Shown here piece by piece: positions 35,001 to 43,984 of a DNA stretch of 64,000 nucleotides. A program made the translations under genes and the position numbers. Each line of letters starts with the position of its first letter. Position 1 is the stretch's first letter. The notes below the pieces were generated by a model, which saw nothing but the letters and a program-made list of their open reading frames with translations, ran no database searches and was not told the DNA's origin. Source of the DNA: Prorocentrum cordatum (taxonomy: Eukaryota > Sar > Dinophyceae > Prorocentrales > Prorocentraceae); assembly GCA_963575745.1 (NCBI GenBank), contig CAUYUJ010018296.1, forward strand, positions 135,324-199,323. The letters are read 5' to 3'.

Positions 35001-38000
35001 AACGTGCTCCATATGGGAAAGTTTCCATTATGTCTTCGTGAAAACGCTCAGCTTGCAGGTGCTTGTAGATTTTGTATTGGGGCGGGAGTTATACTGGATG
35101 GCGCCTTGCGTAATAGTTTTATATATTTTGTCAACGCTTATTCTGCGTTGGGCTCAGCATGCCTTCATCATTGTGAGCCGGCAAGGGCCCATAACAGCGA
35201 ATCTCCGTGGCATGGTCTACAAAAAGTTTTGGAGGCTCGCCATGCATCAGCACTTTAGAGAGGCCGAGCAGCATGCGAAGTGGATCACCTCCCTAGTGCG
35301 TGTGAAAGAGGTTACGGATGCGTGGCTGACTGTGTTCGCCATTATCCGGAACGTTGCGGCAATCGTGTTCAGCGCCGCTGTTTTGATGATCGTCACTACA
35401 CAGTGGGGCACAGAGACTTTGGACAGACCGCGATTGTTGGCTTTGGCATGCTTGTTCGTCTTAGAGGTGGTAGCTTTTTTATTCATCTTCTGGACGCATC
35501 GGGCACAACATCAGAGCGATTTGGTGGAGCAGGGGGAGATGCGGCTGGACACCCTCGTCGAGCAGTTTGTGTGGACGCTGAGGAGCTGGCCGATCATCAC
35601 CGAGCAACGCCCTCACATGCACAGGGTGGAGGCGGTGCTGGAAGAGTTCATGGACACCAACGCGGAATGTCGCGACTTTGTGAGGCGGGGTATCTTCCGC
35701 AGACGGCAGCTGTGCACCGCCGCAATTTGCCTGGCCATCTTCGTCCCATACCCTAGGGTGCTGCATAGACCCTCCCAGCCTTCTTCCCGGGCCAGGGGGT
35801 TCCGTGCACCACCCCAGGGTGCAAGTCTACGTTGTGACTCACGGAGCTAGGAAAAGCCCGCCTCGTGTCTCGTGCAGCTTTCAAGCCTGCTCTGACTCGT
35901 GTTTCATTGTGCTTCGTCGTCGCCCCGAGGCTGTGGTCGTTCTGGACAAACTCGGCCCACCTGGTCCTGGCCAGGAGGGCGTGCACGCCGTGCGGGGGCC
36001 CGGGGTCCCCTTGGCCCGGCGTGGCGGTGGTGGTGCAGTGGTGCCCTCTGCGGACATCCTGACCGGTCTGACGTCGTCGTGGATAGCCGAGTATTTCACC
36101 TGCGCGTTCTCGATATTGAATCGCTTCGCTCATTCCGCAGGCCCATCTTGTATGAGTGTTGCTATATGTTGGCGTGCTCGTGGTGAGCGAGGAGGAGGAG
36201 GAGTAGGAGGAGGAGGGGGAGGAGGGGAGGATGAGGGTGAGGAGGAGGCCTCTCGATGGCTCCTTGTGGCATTTGTGGGGTCTCTTGGGAGGGCTCTGGG
36301 GGGCATCTCGGAGAGCTCATGGATGCTTCTTGCTTTCTCTTCTGAGAGCACCCGGGAGCTTCTGGGGGGGAGTAGTTGTGACCCTCTTGGGAGCCCTTGG
36401 AGTCTTTCTTGGGAGGCCTTGGGAGCCGCTTGAGAGTCTCTTGGAGTTTCCTGGAGGCGTCGTGGAGCCCCTTGGGCGCCTCTTCGGGAGCTCTTGGGGG
36501 CCTTTGGGGATCTCCTGGGAGAGTCTGGCTCGAAACGTCCAGAGCTCCGGGGAGCTTCTTGGGAGCTCCTGGGGGCCTCTTGGGAAGCTTTCCGAGGCGG
36601 TCTTGGAGGGCTCTTGGGCCTTGTGGGACCGTCTTGCGGCCCTCTTGAGCTGCTTTCAGGCCCTATTGGAGGTCTCCTGGGCCGTCTTGGATCGATGTCG
36701 GAGGCTGGGCTCGAAATGTCTGTTCGGGTTCTCCGCCTGGGCTCCCTCTTGGGGCAGACCCGGGGGCCGTCTTGGGCTGTCTTTGAGGCTTGTGGGGCCA
36801 TCTTGGGGCCATCTTGGGCCGTCTTCTTGAAGCCCTCTTGGGCCGTCCTGGGGCCATGTCGAGGGCCTCTTGGGCTGTCCTGGAGCGTCGGGAAGCCGAG
36901 CAGGTGAGAACGCCAACGTCCTGAACGAACCAACAGGAAATCAATGATTTTTGTGTCCTGGGGCCCTGCGGAGACGCTTCGTGGAGGCGTCTATAGGCGT
37001 CTTCGAGGCGTCTGCGGCCGCGTGGAGGCGATCTTGGGCGTCTTGGACCAATCGATCGGCGACTCGGAGCCCTCTTGGACCAGCTTGGGAGCCTCTTGAG
37101 GCCTTCATGGAGCGCTCTGAGGGTGCGGAAACCGCCCCGGGGAGTTCGGGCATCCTTGGGCAGACCTTGCCGGGAGTCTGCCAGAACCTTGCCGTGGTAC
37201 TTTTCGTCTGGGGACCCCCGGGGGCCGCTCCGCGCGCGCGAACTAGAAATACGGTGGACCAGTTCCTGGAGATCTTAGCACGCCGCTTGCCCGTTGGGCC
37301 GGCGAATTTTTCATGTTCTACGGGGTTCTAGCCGCAGCCGACCGCGCGCACAGCGGCCAGGGGGCCTTCTCGGTCGGCAGCTACGTCGCACTCGTCGCCA
37401 TAGTGAACAAGCACGGGGACGCGACGACGCAGATCTACCTCGGGCTGCTCTCGTTCAACCGCTCGGGGGCAGTGCTGCGCACGCTGCGCGACCTCCTCTG
37501 GCTGTCCGAGGACGAGCTCGAGCTCTACGGGGCCTCCTGCGCTGTGTGCCGGGCCCCCCAGCACGAGGGCGCCGATCTGAACCTGAAGTCGGCGCCTCGC
37601 CGCAGGGAGGGCCTCCGCCGCGCTCCGTGCCCCGCGGCCGTGCAGAGCCCCGGCGGGCACACCCGGCAGTACTCTCCCAGGGCGGGCGACTCCGAGCCAG
37701 TCATCGCTCTGGACCGGGTGAGCTTCCAGTACCACCCCAGGCTGCCAATGGTCCTCAGCAGCTGCTCCGCCCAGGTTCAGCATCGTCCAGCCCATCCCCG
37801 CCCCCACCGGGCCGTGGTATCCCAGCCCCGCCAGCCACCCTCCTAGGCGGTAAGAGGCCCCGCGAGGCCCAAGGGAACCGGCGGCATATGTCCCCACCCA
37901 GGTGGGCAAGCCGGCTAGTGCTGGGATCTGTGAAACGATGCTCACAGGTGCCCCTGGGGCGCGCGTACGCGATCTGCGGGCCGCGCAACAGCGGCAAGCT

Positions 38001-40304
38001 CACGCTGCTGCGGGTCCTCAGCCACGGCCTCGCGCCCACGAGCGGCAGCGTCGCCTTGCCCGCGCCCCTGCGGGTGTCGCTGCTGGACGGCACTGCCAAC
38101 TTCATACCTGGGCTGTCGGTGGTGGACAACATGAAGCTCGGAATTCTTTACGCTTCGCGTATCCCCACCAGCCCATCTCTCAACAGCAACTCTTGCGAAG
38201 CGTGCCGACAGTCGTGTTTTTCAGGCGTGTTTCCGCCTGCCCCCGCATATCTCCCCTGTTACTCCTTCCTCCCGCCTCCTTGTACATCCTCCTTGTGGGG
38301 GGAGCGGGAGAAGGACGAGGCGGAGGAGGAGGGAGAGAAAGCGCGCCTCGTGGTTTGAGTCGTTTGTGGTTTCTCGTCCTGGTGTGAGTCGTTCGGGCCC
38401 TTCTTCCTGGTGTGAGTCGTTCGGGCTCTTCGTGGTGTGAGTCGTTCGGGCTCTTCGTCCTGGTGTGAGTCGTTCGGGCTTCTCGTGGTGTGAGTTGTTC
38501 GGGCCCCTCGTCCTGGTGTGAGTCGTTCGGGCCCCTCCTCCTGGTGTGACTCGTTCGGGCTCCTCGTGGTGTGAGTCGTTCGGGGCCCTCGTCGTGGTGT
38601 GAGTCGTTCGGGCTCCTCGTGGTGGCTTGTATAAGCGCTGCCCCTCCTCCTGGTGTGACTCGTTCGGGCTCCTCGTGGTGTGAGTCGTTCGAGGCCCGCG
38701 TCGTGGTGTGAGTCGTTCGGGCTCCTCGTGGTGTGAGTCGTTCGGGCGCCTCGTCCTGGTGTAAGTCGTTCGGGAACCTCCTTGTGGTGTGAGTCGTTCG
38801 GGCTCTTCGTGGTGTGAGTCGTTCGGGCCCCTCGCCCTGGTGTGAGTCGTTCGGGCTCCTCGTGGGGCCTCTTGGGGGCCTCTTGGAGCCTCTTGGGGCC
38901 TCTTGGGGGCCTCTTGGGGACCTCTTGGGGGCCTCTTGGGGGCTCTGGGGGCCTCGTGGGGGCCTCTTGGGAGCCTGTTGGGGGCCTCTGGGGGCCTCTT
39001 GGGGGCCTCTTGGGGGCCTCTTGGAGGCCTCTTGGGAGCCTCCTGGGGGCATCTTGGGGCCTCTTGCGACCTCCTCAGAAGCGCAAATGAGCGCTACCCC
39101 CTGAGAAAGACAAAATGAGCCCAAAACCTTCGTAAAATCAATGATTCTGAGAACAAGGAAGAGGAGCGCTGCCCCCTCAGAAGGCCAAAATGGGGCCCAA
39201 ACCGTAGTAAAATCAATGATTTTGGCGTCACAGAAGAGGAGAGGGTCTTTTCTCTATCCCCCCGTCGGGGCGAGAATCCTCGTGAGGGTCGTCGTTTTTT
39301 GGCCCTCCCAGGCGTCGAAAAGGACCCCCCTGACCACCCGCGGGGCGCCCTCTCCAGGTCCAGGGGGAGGGGGTAGGGGGAGGGGTAAACCCCTCCCCGA
39401 AGGGGAAGAAGGGAGGTTGAGGACAGAGAGGGCTCCCTAAACCACTCACGCCCAAAGGGCTGGTGGGATTCTTAGCGTCGTGTCCGACGACGACCTGAGT
39501 GTGCTGTGCAGGGCGCTGCCGCTGTACGGCTTCTCGCCAAGCGGAGGCCCGCAGGCCGATGCGCTGCGGGGGCCTACCACGTGCTGCACGTCGTTCGGCG
39601 CGTTTTACCAGCGCGACGGCAGCACGGGCAGCGTGACGGAGCCGGCGGAGCTCGTACCTCACCTGACGGCCCGCGAGCAGTTCACCATGCAGCTGGCTCG
39701 TGCTCTGCTTCGCGACGCCGATCTGCTGCTGGTGAACTTCCGGGAGATGCCAGAGGACGAGTGGACGGCTCGGCTGTACCTCATCCTCTGCGTGTGGCAG
39801 CTCGCGGGCGGGTTCGTCGGGCTCGTGCGGGAGCTGCGATCCCTGGAGGCTGCAGAGTCCCAGGGATCGCTGGAGCAGCACTCTGGCGAGGATGAGGAGC
39901 CGGGAATCTCGAGGGCGGCCTCAGCGCCGTCGTGGAGATCGAGGCCGGCCGCAGCGCCGTCGTGCTTCCCGAGCGCACCCTTGCGGCACGGCAGGCCCTT
40001 CCCATCAGCCAGGCTCGCCTCTGGCAGGCCCGCCCGGGCCTGCATCGCGCCGAGCGACGGTTCCTTTGACAGCTTCCCCTCCGGGAGGGCTGGCCAGGAC
40101 TCGGACAGGATAGAGGAGCAACAAACGGCACGATCAGAAATTTTCGGAGCTCCGCGCGGATTTCTTGGACCAGCGTTGGGCTCCCTCCCTGGCGCGCGGA
40201 GCGCGCCAGGGGCGGCGCCAGATGCGCCGCCAGTTGGGCCCAGCGCCGATCTAAGAAATCCGTGCGGAGCTCCAGAACTTTCACCAAACAGTGCTTGCAT
40301 TTAG
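31884..40304 (+). CDS. Multi-exon gene: substrate-binding / Calx-beta / ABC transporter fusion
   Basis: Overall gene model. The exon-like segments, in order, are about 31884-32051 and 32260-32427 (substrate-binding domain), 33511-35742 (rest of that domain, membrane segment, Calx-beta-like domain, first part of the ABC membrane domain), about 36039-36118 and 37310-37774 (end of the membrane domain, start of the ATPase domain), 37948-38146 (Walker A) and 39472-40304 (end of the ATPase domain). One intron (37775-37947) has ordinary GT-AG borders. Two others are introner-like elements. The first exon or exons are not seen, and several splice sites are unresolved. The product should be a membrane transporter-like protein of unknown substrate. 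The ATPase motifs are degenerate, so ATP hydrolysis is doubtful. Confidence 0.6.
32260..32427 (+). CDS. Exon of ABC-fusion gene: substrate-binding domain, part 2
   Basis: The segment reads VHDMDWYERQKGRVWRGG, then RIGYFGRNGIYVPARFAEPP, then YGLEFYRSLWFNESDA. The G-Y-x-G-R-N-G-hydrophobic-Y/F-V-P motif is typical of the OpuAC-like (glycine-betaine type) binding domain as found in many dinoflagellate proteins, as I recall them. A candidate acceptor is gggtgtcag at 32259. The right edge is estimated from loss of protein-like sequence after FNESDAE. Confidence 0.45.
   Translation, partial: RGPRHGLVRKAERARVARRPHRVFWPQRNLCACKIRRAALRTGVLPQPLVQRVRC
32430..33510 (+). other. Presumed intron with element remnants
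   Basis: No protein-like ORF. At 32738-32765 attcttgacgcttcgctt then atccccaattgccc closely resembles the opening end of element family A (ATTC plus ttgacgcttcgcgtatcccc), but no closing end was found. A G-rich array of the dispersed type occupies about 32860-33200. A strong polypyrimidine tract and cag occur at 33428-33450. A second candidate acceptor, cgcccag, ends at 33510. Confidence 0.4.
33511..35742 (+). CDS. Main exon of ABC-fusion gene: binding domain, Calx-beta, ABC membrane domain
   Basis: A 2.2-kb open exon with AT content and codon use unlike its surroundings. 33511-34160 ends the substrate-binding domain: PVAFFHWVPSLTVLHLDVKR, CDFMPEHLVKIASANLERDA, and the closing ACEWLKSNRHIWKSWV typical of OpuAC-like proteins. 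34198-34266 encodes one membrane helix (FLMVLVVSVTSLFFVVAVW). About 34550-34890 encodes a Calx-beta-like domain: GDAKAGVHYDF, FEPGQSTAGIPVEAFFVP, FYLELTHVVSGNAVL. From about 34980 comes an ABC type-1 membrane domain with helices near 35083-35160, 35326-35400 and 35437-35496. The frame is open from 33496. I place the start after cag at 33510 because ACEILPESCDVWC belongs to the domain. The 5' splice site is ttc|gtccca (35743) or agg|gtgctg (35758). Confidence 0.75.
36039..36118 (+). CDS. Short exon of ABC-fusion gene before element B
   Basis: Reads VPSADILTGLTSSWIAEY then FTCAFSI. A gtgcag acceptor ends at 36038. The reading frame breaks off in the middle of a membrane helix exactly where element B begins. 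Joining 36114 to the sequence after the element (37306) continues the helix as FFMFYGVLA in frame. The upstream link to the main exon is not resolved: the same frame is open back to 35804, so the exon could be longer. Confidence 0.5.
36119..37305 (+). mobile_element. Introner-like element, family B, copy 2, inside the ABC-fusion gene
   Basis: 1187 bp between ATTG (36115-36118) and ATTT (37306-37309). It opens aatcgcttcgctcattccg with caggcccat following, and closes cgttgggccggcga, as in copy 1 at 22418-23284. The last 110 bases of the two copies are nearly identical. The interior is GGGGCCTCTTGG-type array with an AT-rich core (aaatcaatgatttttgtg near 36935). Removal with one 4-base repeat leaves the ABC reading frame intact, so it acts as an intron or was inserted very recently. 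No GT-AG border matches the exact excision. A GC donor (gcttc|gctc, 36128) with an AG at 37360 is an in-frame alternative but would delete 18 residues of the helix region. Confidence 0.75.
37310..37774 (+). CDS. Exon of ABC-fusion gene: end of membrane domain, start of ATPase domain
   Basis: Reads FMFYGVLAAADRAHSGQ, then GAFSVGSYVALVAIVNKHGD, which is the last helix and the conserved S-V-G stretch before the final part of an ABC type-1 membrane domain. LGLLSFNRSGAVLRTLRDLL follows, as in the linker helix. The ATPase domain opens with EPVIALDRVSFQYHP and LPMVLSSCSAQ. The exon ends at a clear ccag|gttcag donor (phase 0). The 5' edge depends on how element B is removed. Confidence 0.65.
37775..37947 (+). 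other. Conventional GT-AG intron of the ABC-fusion gene
   Basis: 173 bases, starting gttcagcat and ending gctcacag. It joins ...SCSAQ to VPLGRAYAICG, both phase 0, giving the expected strand order of an ABC ATPase domain. This is the best-supported splice in the gene. Confidence 0.75.
37948..38146 (+). CDS. Exon of ABC-fusion gene: degenerate Walker A region
   Basis: Reads VPLGRAYAICGPRNSGKLTL, then LRVLSHGLAPTSGSVALPAP, then FIPGLSVVDNMKLGI. GPRNSGKLT (37978-38004) is the Walker A loop but has Asn for the fourth-position Gly and Leu where Ser/Thr should bind magnesium. The region of the Q-loop reads VSLLDGTANF, with no glutamine. The exon ends at the ATTC target duplication of element A. 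Confidence 0.65.
38147..39467 (+). mobile_element. Introner-like element, family A, copy 2, inside the ABC-fusion gene
   Basis: 1321 bp between exact ATTC copies at 38143-38146 and 39468-39471. It opens tttacgcttcgcgtat then ccccaccagccc and closes gggctggtggg, like copy 1 at 12646-13784 in the opposite orientation. Near the closing end both share the ctccccctacccc and ccccgaaggggaag block. Exact removal with one ATTC gives ...KLGI-L-SVVSDDD in frame. A GC-AG alternative (gcttc|gcgt at 38157 to cttag at 39475) is also in frame and would add Tyr-Ala. The interior holds a 26-base minisatellite and a G-rich array. Interiors of the two copies differ widely while ends are conserved. Confidence 0.8.
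38358..38865 (+). repeat. Minisatellite of gtgtgagtcgttcggg units inside element A copy 2
   Basis: About 20 copies of a 25-32-base unit: tggtgtgagtcgttcgggc followed by tcctcg or ccctcgtcc. Not present in copy 1, so the array grew after or independently of insertion. Confidence 0.9.
39472..40304 (+). CDS. Last visible exon of ABC-fusion gene: degenerate signature and Walker B
   Basis: Reads SVVSDDDLSVLCRALPLY, then ELVPHLTAREQFTMQLARAL, then LRDADLLLVNFREMPEDEW. LTAREQ (39663-39680) stands where the ABC signature L-S-G-G-Q belongs. DLLLVNFRE (39720-39746) stands for Walker B but has Asn-Phe in place of Asp-Glu, and no switch histidine is seen after LAGGFVGLVRELRSLE. So the domain is ABC-like but probably inactive as an ATPase. 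The last 55 or so codons run through a fold-back element (40146-40273), stopping at 40302-40304. The tail may therefore be exonised transposon, or the real exon may end earlier. Confidence 0.6.
40146..40273 (-). mobile_element. Small fold-back element (MITE-like), copy 2
   Basis: About 128 bp with inverted ends ggagctccgcgcggatttct and agaaatccgtgcggagctcc. Its middle is the reverse complement of the copy at 28582-28702. It lies in frame at the 3' end of the ABC-fusion ORF. Confidence 0.75.
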
Positions 40305-40329
40305 GGCTTCTCGCTTCTGCTCTACGGAA

Positions 40330-40625
40330 CTGGACCTGTCTGCCGCTCTGGCGGCTATGTTGCCGCCGTCGCCGCCTCGTCGCCGCCTCGTCGCCTCTTC
40401 GTCGCCGCCTGTCGTCTGGGCCTGTCTGCCGCTCTGGCGGCTATGTCGCCGCCTCGTCGCCGCCCGTCGTCTGGGCCTGTCTGCCGTTCTGGCGGCCATG
40501 TTGCCGCCGTCGCCGCCCTGTCGCCGCGTCGCCGCCAGTCGTCTGGGCCTGTCTGCCGTTTTGGCGGCTATGCTGCCACCGTCGCCGCCCCGTCGCCGCC
40601 TCATCGCCACCCCGTCGCCGCCTAG
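40330..40625 (+). repeat. GC-rich tandem repeat (gtctgggcctgtctgccgtt type)
   Basis: Units combining tgggcctgtctgccg, ctctggcggctatg and runs of gccgccgtc repeat about four times with variable spacing. Confidence 0.75.
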
Positions 40626-40897
40626 ACTGCACAATATATGACATCTCCCCGAACGGTTTATGCCCCCAGGGAACGCCCCATGAAACGTCCAGCCGTCCGT
40701 GGACTCCGTAGTCGTCTTGGTTGAGGGAGGGAACGAGAGGTACTCGTCGTGGCGCTGCCAGCGGCGGCCCCGAGGCCGCTGGTCGCTGTGTGGCGCGGCC
40801 CTCCGCTGGTGCCTGGCCCTCCTCAGGCACCAGCCCGCGATGTGCTGCGCGTGAGCGCATGGAGGCCGCCGCCGCGCCTGCTGCTCCTCGCCCGGTC

Positions 40898-41984
40898 GGG
40901 CTATAGATCCACTCCGAGCTGGACCTCGAAGGGCCGCACAGCCTGGTGCTGGAGCCGGGCGATCTGGTCCAGGTCGGTGTGCTGGACTCGGACTGGAACT
41001 CGCAGGGCTCGGAGGTCGTCCGCCTTGCGGCCGCGCCGATCTCGGACGACGGGGGGCTGCTCTTCGAGTTCGAGAGCCTGGGGGCGTCGGATGCGTACTT
41101 CGAGTGGTGCGCCCGCTCCCGCGGGACGAACGGCGCGCGTCCCGAGCGCGCCGTGCTCCACGTGTGCGCGGTGGCGGCGAGGACGTGCCAGGTCACCGCC
41201 CCCGAGGGCTGGTCGGTGGAGCACGTCAACCTCGTGCGGCCGATCTCCGGGGAGGAGGCGGAGGGAGGCCCTGCTGCGCAGCTGGGGGTGCCAGCGGCTG
41301 CCCGAGGACGAGGCCTCGATCCGCGGGAGAGCTGCTGCGCCCGGAGGGGTGGCCCGGCCGCGGGCCCCTGCCCTCAGGCCTGCCCGGCGGCCGGCTGCTG
41401 CGGCCCCGCCGCCGGTCGACGACCTGTGGAGCATCGGCGACGAGGACGACGCCTTCGCGTCCGAGGAGGACGAGGCAGGTGGACCACAGGCAGAGCCGCC
41501 GCGGCGCCGGGCGCCGCTGCCACCGCCGGTGCCGCCGCGGGCCGCGCGGCCGCGGGCGGCGTTGGTGCCGGCTCACCGCGAAGCCCCGGCCGAGGATCGG
41601 CTGCGCTCGAGGAGCGCCGAGCGCGGCAGGGCTGGTGTTGCTGTCGACCCGCTGGATGAGGCCATGCAGGGCCTCGAAAAGGGCTCGGGCGACGGTGGCA
41701 GGACGGCGCAGCTGCTGCGCGATCGCGGGGGTGGCGGGGCGGAGAGGCAGCTTGCCGAGGCCCCTGCGACGCGTGGCAGCCAGGACGCCCAGGCGGTGTT
41801 GGCTGCGCGCGCTGCCGAGCGAGCCGCCGCGGGGCGCCCTGCCCGCGATCGAGGCTCGCGGGGCTCGTTCGAGCGGCAGCTGTGCGACCGACTGCTGGGG
41901 CGCAGGAGCCTTGAAGCTGTCATCTCCACGGCTCGCGCACACATCCCGCCCTCCCACCCGCAGCTTGGTCGCAAGACCTCTTAA
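40898..41984 (+). pseudogene. Gag-like retroelement ORF remnant
   Basis: One frame reads HSELDLEGPHSLVLEPGDLV, GLLFEFESLGASDAYFEWC, ERAVLHVCAVAARTCQVTAP and WSVEHVNLVRPISGEEAE to about 41280. The continuation lies in a different frame: PPPVDDLWSIGDEDDAFASE, then Pro/Arg-rich linker, VAVDPLDEAMQGLEKGSGDG, and FERQLCDRLLGRRSLEAVIS to TAA at 41982-41984. An SH3-like opening followed by an acidic and proline-rich middle and a helical end resembles gag-like proteins of dinoflagellate retroelements, from memory. The frame change near 41270 means it is broken or has an intron there. Its end reads into the module head repeated at 44.0, 45.3 and 46.85 kb. Confidence 0.4.
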
Positions 41985-43130
41985 GACAGTGACGGTGGGT
42001 ACCGCGTGGCACTTTGCAACGACAGCGACGCCGACGACGACGGCGACAACGACGACGACGACGCTGCCGACGCCGACTGCGACGACGACGACGACGTTTC
42101 CGACGACTTCGACGACGACAACGACGACGATGCCGACGACGGCGACACCGACGACGACGACGACGCCGACGCCGACGACGACGATGGCAACGCCGACGAC
42201 GACGCCGACGACGACGACGCCGACGACGGCGCCGACGCCGACGACGACGAAAACGACGACGACGACGACGTTGCCGACGAAGACGACGACGAGGGAGGAG
42301 GGAGCACGACGACGGCGACAACGACGACAACGACGAGAGAGAAAGGACGGCGACGACGCGAACGACGAAGACGGAGGGAGGACGGCGACGCCGACGACGA
42401 CAACGACGAGGGAGGAGGGAAGACGACGACGACGACGACGGCGGCGACGAAATAGGGGGGACGACGACGACGCCGACGACGGACGACGACGACGACGACG
42501 ACGAGGGAGAAGGAAGGACAACCGCGGCGACAACGACGACGAAAACGACGACGACGACGCCAAACAGGACGACGACGACGCCGATGACGAGGAAAGACAG
42601 AGGACGACGACGGCGACGACGACGAGGGAGGAAGGAGGACGGCGACGACGTCGACGACGACAACGAAAGAGCGCGCGCGCACGCTTTTGTTGAAAACCCG
42701 TGTTACGAAAACCCTGTGTTTTCGAATGTTTCTTGGACGCTCGATTTGAGGTTTTTGAAGGATTTTGGCATGCGCGCGACGACGCGCGCGCGTGCGCTTC
42801 GTTTCATTAGTGGCAAAGGATTCTCGCGACGGTGCGCGCGCAAGGGCGTTCGAACGATTTCGGCATGCGCGCGCGAGAAGCCCGTTTGGTAATATTTGTT
42901 GAAAATCTTGAACAAGTAGCTTTTTTCCTATGATTTCGCAAGAGCGCGCGTGTAAGCCTTTTTAGAAAATCAGTGTTGCGAAACCCTGTGACTTTGCATA
43001 TTTTGAAACTCGATTTTAAAATCCTTCCGAAACCGAAGCTTTTCAAAGCATGTCGGCACTCACGCGCGACAGCGCGCGCGTGTGCACTTCGTCCCGTTTT
43101 TTGTAAGGGATTCTTGAATATGTATGATTT
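41930..43130 (+). repeat. GAC-rich repeat module, copy 1
   Basis: Head: ctcgcgcacacatcccgcc, cacccgcagcttggtcgcaa, gacctcttaagacagtgacg. A (GAC)n-like block follows (about 42010-42660), then a tail of CG-alternating segments (gcatgcgcgcgcgacgacgc) separated by aaaatcagtgttgcgaaaccc-type spacers. The same order recurs at 45.3 and 46.8 kb. Confidence 0.75.
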
Positions 43131-43139
43131 TTGATAAAC

Positions 43140-43980
43140 GAGTGTGCGCGCATAATATTGTTGCAGAGGACGGCGAAGGGTCGATGCCGGCCCGGCTGGG
43201 ATAGTCTGACTTCACAGGTAGGGTGGACACTGGGTCAGAATCCTATGTGTTTTGCATCGGTTCCCGGGGGATCTATAACCGGGGGGGAGGGTGGTAGAAC
43301 CTGTTTTCTTTTCAGACTTGGCATCGACACCGACGCCTACGACGACGGCGACAACGACGACGACGCCGCCGACAACGACTACGACGACACCGACGACGTC
43401 TCCAACGACTTCGACGACGACGACGACAACGACGACGACGACAACACCGACGACGACGACGCCGATGCTGCTGACGACGACGATGACAACGCCGACGATG
43501 ACGCCCGCGCCGCCGCCGACGACGACAACGACGACGACGGCGACGAAACAGGAGCGACAACGGCGAAACGCCGACGAAGACGACGGTGGAGGAAGGACGA
43601 CCACGGCGACAACGACGACGCCGACGACGACGACGACGAGGGAGGAGGGAAAACGGCGACGACGACGACGCAAAAGCGCGCGCGCACGGTTTGGTTGAAA
43701 ATCCGTGTCGCGAAACCTTCTGTTTGTTTATATTTTTTGTGACTTTCGATTTTGGAATCCTTCCGGAACCGGCGGTTTTTTATAAAAGAGAGCGCGCGCA
43801 TAGTATTTGTTGCAGAGGATGGCGGGGGGGAGTGATATCGGCCTTGCTGGGATAGTATGAATTCATATTTAAGATGGACGAGTGTGCAGAATAAATATGA
43901 AATCGCAATACCCCCGCGGGGACCGTTAACTCGGGTGGGGGGTAGAGTCGATTCTTCCTTCAGAGAGGAGAATTAATTAA
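43140..43980 (+). repeat. GAC-rich repeat module, shortened copy
   Basis: Contains the tail segment (gagtgtgcgcgcataatatt, ggctgggatagt, gggtcagaatcctatgtg), a (GAC)n block (43325-43675), then the ccgttaactcgggtgggg and gtagagtcgattcttc segment also found at 46.76 kb. Confidence 0.65.
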
Positions 43981-43984
43981 TGTT

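Noticed and set aside
38141-39475. GA-AG intron spanning element A
   Set aside because: GA donors occur in dinoflagellates, but this choice shifts the reading frame of the next ABC exon. Exact excision or GC-AG keeps it.
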